The notes under the pieces were generated by a model that was given only the letters and a program-made list of their open reading frames with translations, searched no databases and had not been told where the DNA came from. A program made the translations under genes and the position numbers. From Blastobasis lacticolella (taxonomy: Eukaryota; Arthropoda; Insecta; Lepidoptera; Blastobasidae): 64,000 nt of DNA. This document shows positions 57,301 to 64,000 of this stretch, one piece after another. Numbering within the stretch: position 1 is the stretch's first letter; the number at the start of each line of letters is the position of its first letter. The stretch spans positions 15,275,001 to 15,339,000 of the forward strand of contig LR990059.1 of assembly GCA_905147135.1 (NCBI GenBank), given 5' to 3'.

Positions 57301-59494
57301 TACATTGACGGTAAGGCCGCTTTCGAATACAGCAGCAGCTGTTAACACAAATTGCCTACGTCCTATTGTGGACGCAACATCGGTTGTTGTTCTGTACGCC
57401 TCTTTTCAATGATATGGCAAAATATTGTGAACGCAAAACTTTGTCAGGATGTTTGGTTGTTGGTCACAAGTTCACGCGAAGAAATCAATGTGCGTTAGTA
57501 TACTGTAATATTTAACGGCATAACCAACCAAAGAAACGGATTAGGCGGACGCTACACGAGCGTTATTTCGGTCGCCTAATTTACTCAACACGTATTCGGT
57601 TACATACAAAGTGACGCTAGTTGTAATAATCATCTTGGCGTAAATATAAGATAATTACAGTGGAGCGACTGCCATGCCATCTGACCTCCGTGAGCCTGTT
57701 AACTGGGGAACCTGACCAGTGGGGCTAGCACAAGTGTGTCCGCGACAAAGCTCGCGCCGCGACAGAGCGTTTGTCTCTTTCTGTCAATACTAAGACGAAA
57801 GAGTTAGCAATACCTATGTCGTGCTTTGTCTCGCTTATCGCGCGCGAGAGCAACTTGTGCTAGGCCTACAGATTGGACAATGGGTATAGGTTATATATGA
57901 GGCCCCTGCATGGCTACCACGAGATTTCCCGCGATATACCGCGCGCCGAGAGAAAGCCTTTGTTTCCTTCCCTCAAAACTATAATGAATGAGATAGCAAT
58001 ATCGATGTCGCGCCTTGTCTCACACTTGTGCAAGCCATACTGAATGTGCAGCTTTTCCCTCACCGTAAGAACAGCGGTTAGTGTTCAACTAATGTACATG
58101 ACACCGAATATATTTTTGGTACAAAGCAGCACTGGGGTCACGAGTATTACCCGCTAACCTTAGGCCATCAACGCTCGTAACCTGCAACTATATCTTACCA
58201 TAGCATTATTGGATTGACTACATAGTGAGTGAAACTAGCGTTACGGTCGTTACACAAACTCCAATTACATTGACGCACGCATAGTCAAGCATGGCCGGCG
58301 TGCGTGGTACCTGTTGTACCTGCTTTAAATCGAATTATTCACGATTTTTTAATGTATAGACAAACAGGCAAGCGGGCCACCTGATGGAAAGTGGTCACCG
58401 GATTGATTTCAGGATTGTCTACAGAACTTGATACCCATTTAGATCTGAAGTCTTTTGTCGGTGAGGTCGACAACCACACCATAATTATATACGAGCATAT
58501 ACCTACATGCAGCAAATACACAAGCGTGGGTATTGAACAGTCATACATTTAGGTTCAAGTAAAAAACTGCATTGTCACTGTGAGGAACGCTAATGCGTTG
58601 TCATGTTATGTCACTGTGAACTGTGCTAATATACCAAACATGAGGCATGTCTGTAATGTTGTAAATACCCCCTCCCTCCTCTCCTCGCGCGTCGTCCTCG
58701 TAACTGAGGGTCGTGAAGCCCGTGTTGATAAAATTTGCTTCCCTATGATGGTCTGATGACAAAATTCATGCATTGTGCGAAGGGACAACCGTAAGGGCGT
58801 TCACGCACTGACTCTAATTAGAATCGTATATGTTTCTGATCCGGTTTGGCCGTACAGACGTTTTCGCCTTACATGTTATAATTTTTAACAAGTAATTGAC
58901 TAATGAACAGATTTTGGGTACAGTACAGTGCAACAAACTAATCTGACCCAAAGACCGCGTCGCTGTTGTTGAAATTGACAAAACATTTCAAAATTGCGAC
59001 ACTTAGTTCCAGCTTTAGCCACCGGGTCAGATAAGTTGGTTTGTGGTCGGTGACACGTGTTTAGAACAAAAACGTGCTGATTCCGTCTCCACTGGAGGGA
59101 GGGCCTAATTAGGTCCAGCAGTGGACTGTTCGAGACTTGGTGCTAGCTATGCGAGGGTAGGGAGTTGTGTCAGGACAGAGCAAAGTGGCGGTCCATAGTC
59201 TCTGCCTACCCCACCTGTGGGACACAGGCGTGAGCTTTATGTATGTATGTATTCACGTGTGGTGTAATCTTGTATTCCAGACTAGGCGAGGTGCCGTGTC
59301 GCGAGGCGTCCATCGTGATCGCCGTGAGCAGCCCACACCGGCGCGACTCGCTCGACGCGGTCTCGCACTGCATCGACCGGCTGAAGGCCAGCGTGCCGGT
59401 GTGGAAGAAGGAGGTCTACGAGGGCGAAGCGCCGGCCTGGAAGGAGAACAGAGAATGTGCGTGGTCCACAGTTAGTGTAAATGGAGCGTCCTAA
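51365..59494 (+). CDS. MOCS2B: Molybdopterin synthase catalytic subunit (MOCS2B)
   Basis: Three exons: 51365-51493 (phase 0), 51993-52108 (ends in phase 2) and 59281-59494 (TAA 59492-59494). They total 459 nt, 152 aa. It starts [12 protein letters not shown], then has the family motifs [55 protein letters not shown] and [11 protein letters not shown]; the Lys pair in the last motif lies in the active site of MoaE-type proteins. It transfers sulfur from MOCS2A to form molybdopterin. The second intron is 7.2 kb and filled with repeats. The last exon is strongly GC-rich while the first two are AT-rich. The start ATG at 51365 is the first in frame after the MOCS2A stop; an in-frame TTG at 51335 is less likely. 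Confidence 0.95.
52131..52310 (+). mobile_element. SINE family A, degraded
   Basis: GTCAGTGGGCTAACGGTTAA to ACTGAATCTACCAAATCC, in the second MOCS2B intron. Confidence 0.7.
52786..53446. mobile_element. Unclassified element J, copy 2
   Basis: Same ordered blocks as 15384-15868, with about 170 bp extra in the middle (52950-53150). The 125-codon frame across it is not protein-like. Confidence 0.75.
53990..54625. repeat. Minisatellite of CCAGGACCTGGACCTGAA units
   Basis: Imperfect 18-bp units group into longer repeats of about 36-60 bp. The left part is in inverted orientation relative to the right. Both strands are open for long stretches and read as simple repeats (DLDLNQDL on plus, [12 protein letters not shown] on minus); these are taken as by-products of the repeat, not genes. 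Confidence 0.85.
54640..54850 (+). mobile_element. LINE 3' end inside the Harbinger-like element
   Basis: The block GGCCTCCCAAGAGATGGACG, later AGGCCTGTATTCAGCAGTGG, and a GATGATGAT tail match other LINE tails in this window (29500-29630, 16104-16212). Confidence 0.65.
55274..56190. other. MOCS2B intron; no coding signal
   Basis: AT-rich and unassigned apart from a possible LINE-like segment and a CATCATCAT run at about 56130. Confidence 0.45.
56200..56830 (-). pseudogene. LINE reverse-transcriptase C-terminal domain, broken
   Basis: The minus strand reads [20 protein letters not shown], then [19 protein letters not shown] and [17 protein letters not shown]. After a frame change it continues [20 protein letters not shown] and [17 protein letters not shown]. 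This is the thumb/C-terminal part of a Jockey-like polymerase, with at least one frameshift and stops. Confidence 0.8.
56928..57018 (+). mobile_element. SINE family A tail fragment
   Basis: AATTACCTGATCTGCTAAATCCTG (shared segment) to GCGCGAGAACACATCCGGG. Confidence 0.65.
57640..58175 (-). mobile_element. SINE family A interrupted by two related hairpin elements
   Basis: The SINE runs TTACAGTGGAGCGACTGCCA ... CCTGACCAG, breaks, resumes AGATTGGA, breaks again, and resumes CTGAATGTGCAG ... GGTTAGTGTTCAACTAATG. Confidence 0.7.
57720..57868. mobile_element. 149-bp hairpin MITE inside the SINE
   Basis: Ends TGGGGCTAGCACAAGT and the near-complement at the right. CAG flanks both sides (57717-57719 and 57869-57871) and is present once in uninterrupted SINE copies. 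Confidence 0.7.
58352..58402. repeat. Interspersed repeat, third copy of the 2876 family
   Basis: CAAACAGGCAAGCGGGCCAC then CTGATGGAAAGTGGTCACC. Confidence 0.6.
58933..59045. mobile_element. MITE with CCACCGGGTCAGATAAGTT ends, copy 1
   Basis: The left end AACTAATCTGACCC pairs with the right end; it matches 59783-59891. Confidence 0.7.
59095..59253 (+). mobile_element. LINE 3' end before the last MOCS2B exon
   Basis: GGTCCAGCAGTGGACTGTTC, then GGACACAGGCGTGAGCTTTA and an ATGT run. It ends about 28 bp before the exon at 59281. Confidence 0.65.
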
Positions 59495-59529
59495 CTCTTA
59501 GGTCATTATTTATATTTAATACTGTGCTA

Positions 59530-59781
59530 GAGCTCGTCTAGTTTAAAATGACGCGCCCCACTACTTAGTTAATTGATTTCGATGTGCTGAGTGCAAATAT
59601 TGATAACGACACTTCATCTGTGTGGGAGCCAATGAACGACGCGTGCTCCTACGTTTGAATCTCACCGGCAACTGAATGACCAATTACAACGGCATTTGTA
59701 TATGTATTGCGTCCATATTTTAAACTTGCTTGTGTGCGTTAATGCGATAGTGGGGCGCGTCATTTTAGATTAGACGAGCTC
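59530..59781. mobile_element. MITE family GAGCTCGTCT, copy 3
   Basis: Same ends as 18298-18548, TA on both sides; directly abuts the MITE at 59783. It lies just past the MOCS2B stop, probably in or near the 3' UTR. Confidence 0.9.
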
Positions 59782-59782
59782 T

Positions 59783-59891
59783 ACAAACTTATCTGACCCG
59801 GTGACGGGCGTCGCTGTTGTTGTCATTTCAAAATGAAGTTTTGCCATTTTTCCACAGTTCCAGTTTTGGCCACCGGGTCAGATAAGTTTGT
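59783..59891. mobile_element. MITE with ACAAACTTATCTGACCCGGTG ends, copy 2
   Basis: 21-bp inverted ends (59783-59803 and 59871-59891), adjacent to the previous MITE. Confidence 0.75.
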
Positions 59892-60364
59892 GGCAGTGTA
59901 GACCAAAATGACAGCTCAAAGGGTTTTGCCAGACTTAGCGGCGTGGCGTGGAAGCGAACTAAAATTCGCCACTACTAAATGTATGTCATTTTTGCCTATC
60001 GTATTAGAAGACCAAGGTTTAGGAATGTTTTAGTTGAACCTAGGCCATCGCAATGCGAAATAGATTGGGCGTGTTGAGCCGATAAAATCGCTGACTACTT
60101 GCTTATAAGATGGTGACAGGTTGCCGCGTTAATATCTTTTTCACTTAGAATGAATGAATTTATATTATAACGTTTCCATTCGCCAACTATGATTGGCACA
60201 GATCAGCGCTGACAAGTATCTTAGCATGCCGAGAACTTGGTCAGCGCTAAGTAAGCCAATTGTGTCGGCTAAATACGCCTATTGTAAGCAAAAGTTCGCT
60301 TTCTCATGTAGATATCCATCGCAATTATGTGACACGTCATCAATCATATTACCGGTGTACAGGA
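59892..60364. other. No gene seen
   Basis: Unassigned intergenic sequence. Confidence 0.4.
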
Positions 60365-60605
60365 CGACCTAAGTAGTTCAATGGTCAACATGCCGGTCTG
60401 CCACGCAAGAGGTCCCGGGTTCGATTCAAGGCCGGGCAGAAATTTAAATGATGAATTTTAATTTCTGTTACGGGTCTGGGTGTTTATGTATAATAAGTAC
60501 GTATTTAAAAATGTATATCAGTTAGCTAGCACCCATAGCACAAGCTTTGCTTAGTTTGGGGCTAGATGGCGCTGTGTGAATTTGTCCACGAATATTTATT
60601 TATTT
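60365..60605 (+). mobile_element. SINE family B, full length
   Basis: ACGACCTAAGTAGTTCAATG, B box GGTTCGATTC, tail to GATGGCGCTGTGTGAATT. Confidence 0.85.
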
Positions 60606-60844
60606 ACATGTACGTACAGTTGCAATTCTTTTTTCGTCTCGATGGCCTCCCTGTAGGTAATGTTTAGTGTCAAGATTTTACAGTCTAATAACTGAATTTT
60701 CGATAAATCCGGTCGGTGAAGCGATTGTAGCGTTTTTTGTTCTATAGCTTAAATGGTCTCGCGAATTACTTTGTGGATGTCGTCTATCATCGCTTACTAA
60801 AAATGACACCTAAAAATGAATTCTTTGCGTTATTGTCTCGTTTG

Positions 60845-61065
60845 AGCACTCGCGCGCGAGGGCCCAGGGTCCGCCTTGACATTGATCCAGGATTTGGCAG
60901 ATCAGGTTATTACAGTGGAGCAATAGCCATCTGACCCTGATAACAGGGGAACCTGACCAGATTGGATCATGTAATCCAATCTGGTCTCTGGATCAACTAA
61001 TGTATATACATAACTCAGAAAAGAGACATGGTACATGGCGGCTCTGGGGTTAAAACCGAAACCGT
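60845..61065 (-). mobile_element. SINE family A with internal deletion
   Basis: GGTCCGCCTTGACATTGATC to CTGACCAGATTGGATCATG, then directly the AACTAATGTATATACATAAC segment. Confidence 0.75.
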
Positions 61066-61134
61066 TAAAATCAAGCCAAATCAAATACGTTTATTCAGTT
61101 TAGGTTTTCACAAACACTTATGAATGTCATACAT

Positions 61135-61186
61135 ACACGGTGGTCCGATTTATTTATACGAAAATGAATAAATCGGACCACCGTGT
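61135..61186. repeat. Perfect 20-bp hairpin with a 12-bp loop
   Basis: The arm CACGGTGGTCCGATTTATT is exactly complementary to the right arm. Could be a miniature transposon remnant or a structured RNA; no support for either beyond the symmetry. Confidence 0.8.
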
Positions 61187-61632
61187 TAACAACATGTTTT
61201 TATAATGCCCCCGCGTCTTTTGGAATGGTTTAGGACTATTTTCGATGCCGTATCGTCGAATAAATTGTTTGCAACATTGCAATGCAATGATGATCTTCGT
61301 TCCTACACCCTAGCTGGACCACTTATGACGCCTACGAAACCAATGCCACGTAACTAGTTTCGCTTGAAGAATTATTTATCTTGCTACGTACCAAGAAAGT
61401 AATTAATTACAAATGAAGAAGATTATTTCTTCATAGAACCAAGTTTCGGTAAAAGAATTATTTCAATATTACATCGTAAAATACGCTTTTCAAATATTTA
61501 TCCTCGGTCGCACCCACTGGGTACGACTGGGAATTTAAGACTGACTAAATGCCTACCGGTTGGATCTTACGGGCAACGGTTTACTTAGGGAGGATGACTT
61601 CCTGATGAATCCTGATGAATCCTTTTACCTCA

Positions 61633-62016
61633 TCTATACATATGATAAAACAGTAAGAAAAGTGTCTGTACATTTAATATTTACGAAAAAAATATTTAAA
61701 TTGAATTTAGAGCGATGAAGAAATAGTAATAGAATATGAATTTTTAAAATTTTGATGTGACTGTTTGTACACGTTAATTTCCGAGACTACTTCACGGATT
61801 TGAATGAAACTTCTTTTGTTGTGTAGCTATTAAGCCTGGGTAACATACAGGATATTATTGATATCGGAAACTGGAACATCTGTTGTAGAACCACAGTTTG
61901 AGCTCTCCGTAGTACTAGCTTTCACATATTAGGGAGATCATGTAAAATGGTCGTTCATATAAAAGATAAACTGCCCTAAAAACGATTTCCACGCGGACAA
62001 CGTCGCAGGCAAAAGC
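61633..62016 (+). mobile_element. Helitron-like element with the MITE-free site
   Basis: Matches 28166-28822 in order (TTTGTTGTGTAGCTATTAA, GATAAACTGCCC) and carries the uninterrupted GTAGTACTAGCT. Confidence 0.65.
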
Positions 62017-62379
62017 TGGTCATCAATAATGTAGTTAATGCCAGACCAGGAATATATGAGGTCTGTGAAGAGTGACAAGAGGGAGCTACTGTTGCTGTAG
62101 CCAAAGTAAGGACTTAGTTCTAAAAAAATCCGCAAAATAGTAATATAGTAATAATAGTTAATTTTGCGGATTTTTTGGAAGTCTCCAATTCATGATACCA
62201 AGGTATGCATGTGCTCGTGCTAACAAACAACTTTTACTACAGCATCAACTCTGAAATTGCAAAAAATTCAGCTGTTTCATACATTTTGAAAGAATTCGTT
62301 TTCGATTTTGTAGCTGATTTGTTTATTGCGATTTCAGAATGGATGCCGCATAGTAAACTAGCTGGTCCGCCGCGACTTC

Positions 62380-62525
62380 GTTCGCATGTTGTCGTACCCT
62401 ATAAACCTTCCTCTTGAATCACTCTATCTATTCCTGAAAACCGCATTAAGATCCGTTGCGTAGTTTAAGATCCAAGCTTACTTACAGAGGGACAGGTAGC
62501 GGGAAGCGACTTTGTTTTATACTAA
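62380..62525 (-). mobile_element. Helitron-like element, copy 3
   Basis: Reverse complement of the 33200-33417 type: CTTGAATCACTCTATCTATT, then CCGCATTAAGATCCGTTGCG. Confidence 0.6.
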
Positions 62526-62947
62526 GTATTTATGTTGTTTATTATCACGAACCAATGCATACGATACGCTTTGGTATCATGCATTTGAGGTCACTCTGTA
62601 TATTCCTGGGTAGACTATACATAGTACCTCTATATGCATGCAATATTACTTTTAATTCTACCAATTTATTTTGTTAAAACCTAACCTAGCCTCATAATCT
62701 CATTATTAGTACATAATATTTTGTATGTATTTTATGAATTTAGCTTAAATATTATAGTTCCTGTTCACTTAAGAACTATGGTCTCATCTCGCCGTCATTT
62801 TAATCGGTACTATTTATTTTAGAACTTGTTGACCTTGTTATAGAGTTGTTTTTATCTAAGCTGTAGTTGTTTATTTACGAAGTACATATTATATTTCTTC
62901 TTATACTTATTTAGGATGGATTCTCAATTGCTCGGATTCCCCAGCTA

Positions 62948-63162
62948 GGGCCAGGGCCTATTCCCGCGCTGTGACATCTCGAATTCGACATTTTTTTGCC
63001 ATAAATCTCCATTAATAATGACATTGAAATGTCTATTGCAGCAGACATTTAAATGTCTAAATGTCCACATTTTAATGTCTGTTTTCTCAACTATCTATAC
63101 TAAGATTTGTGACTAGATAAATTGTCGAATTTGCGATATCACAGCGCGAAAATTGCCCCCTT
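62948..63162. mobile_element. MITE family GCGCTGTGACATCTC, copy 2
   Basis: Left GCGCTGTGACATCTCGAATT against right GATATCACAGCGCG; longer middle than the copy at 21971. Confidence 0.7.
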
Positions 63163-64000
63163 GATTTTTAATCTAGCAACAGGTTTTTCTTGCAATTTTG
63201 TTTGGTATTTTTAAGTACGATAGTTATTTATATTTTTACCTACGCTGTTATTAACTCAGAACACTATTTGGCAATAAATAAATAAATATATATCTAGTTA
63301 CATAGAACAAATCTCGTGTGATATTACACGCTTTTTATGCTATAGGGACAGGGTAAATAGAATTTAGAATAAAAACTTACATAATTAATAATTATAGTTA
63401 TTTGTTTTAAAAAGTGAACACCTACCTTCTGTAAAACAGATTATGTTGAAAATAAACTGTTGTAGTTACCATTTTTTTTTTTTTGTTTTCTTTTATTATA
63501 AAGTCGTTACCTAATTAATTTAGTAATATTTAAGTGTTTACGGTAATAATATATGATGTGGCTTCGCAGCCTTGTACATATCGTAAAATTATTCTTCATA
63601 TTTTGGTAAGAACCAAATACTTAGCAGAAAAATATACTTTTGGCCATTTGATAGTGGCATATTGACTTTGTTGTTAGGAACACTATAAATCCTATACTAC
63701 TATAAAATCTTGACACTAGACATATATGTGACTCAGCCCAACTGGGCCATGTACTTTTGTACCACTATCTGGCAAACAAGCGCGTTAGGCCGGCCATGGT
63801 AAGCAGTTACTAGGACGATGATTTAATATTAATAATCTATCTTTGTTTGAGCCAGTGTTAATGAGCCTCAACCTGGTAAGACCATGCCTAATCTCGGGCA
63901 CCGCTACACCGAGCAGGAACGTGTTTGTTACAAAAATCACCCCGGTCACCTGATGGAAAGTGGTCACTGCAGTTTTTGCAAGGAATAATAAACGACCACA
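63163..64000. other. No gene; AT-rich with repeat ends
   Basis: T-runs at 63472-63484 and repeat blocks of the CACCTGATGGAAAGTGGTCA type near 63945. No protein-like frame. Confidence 0.45.

Noticed and set aside
1..64000. CRISPR array or bacterial-type system
   Set aside because: All tandem repeats found are exon copies, minisatellites or microsatellites; gene structure is eukaryotic throughout.

Overview
The window looks like animal nuclear DNA, most probably from a moth or butterfly. This is inferred from insect-like orthologues with introns, an AT-rich background, and a dense load of tRNA-derived SINEs, LINE 3' ends, Helitron-like pieces, mariner-type elements and MITEs. No species can be named from the sequence. 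No bacterial operons, rRNA genes, functional tRNA genes or CRISPR arrays were seen.

Layout. 1-10 kb: repeats, LINE relics, SINEs and one unassigned candidate exon (6008-6107). 10.26-18.1 kb (+): the 3' part of a CGRRF1-like RING-finger E3 ligase. Its first RING exon lies in a five-copy 143-bp tandem array, and its upstream exon has two extra degenerate copies. 18-26 kb: no confident gene; 3' flank, MITEs and inverted-repeat elements. 26.4-38.0 kb (-): a complete seven-exon IFT46 gene (intraflagellar transport) with a perfect RFX X-box at its 5' end and a decayed exon copy in an intron. 39.0-45.5 kb (-): a single-exon 1894-codon TACC-family centrosomal coiled-coil gene with its polyadenylation signal. 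46.1-46.99 kb: an internally deleted mariner-type transposon, followed by a 515-bp TA-flanked MITE. 50.6-59.5 kb (+): the bicistronic MOCS2 gene. MOCS2A is intact, and MOCS2B has three exons split by a 7.2-kb intron that holds a Harbinger-like element with an internal minisatellite. 59.5-64 kb: repeats only.

The four genes are unrelated in function: ubiquitin ligase, ciliary transport, mitotic spindle, and molybdenum cofactor synthesis. What unites the window is mobile DNA packed to within about 10-50 bp of many splice sites, together with small-scale exon duplication in two of the genes. The CGRRF1 RING-exon array and the X-box lying over the first in-frame IFT46 ATG are the most interesting observations.
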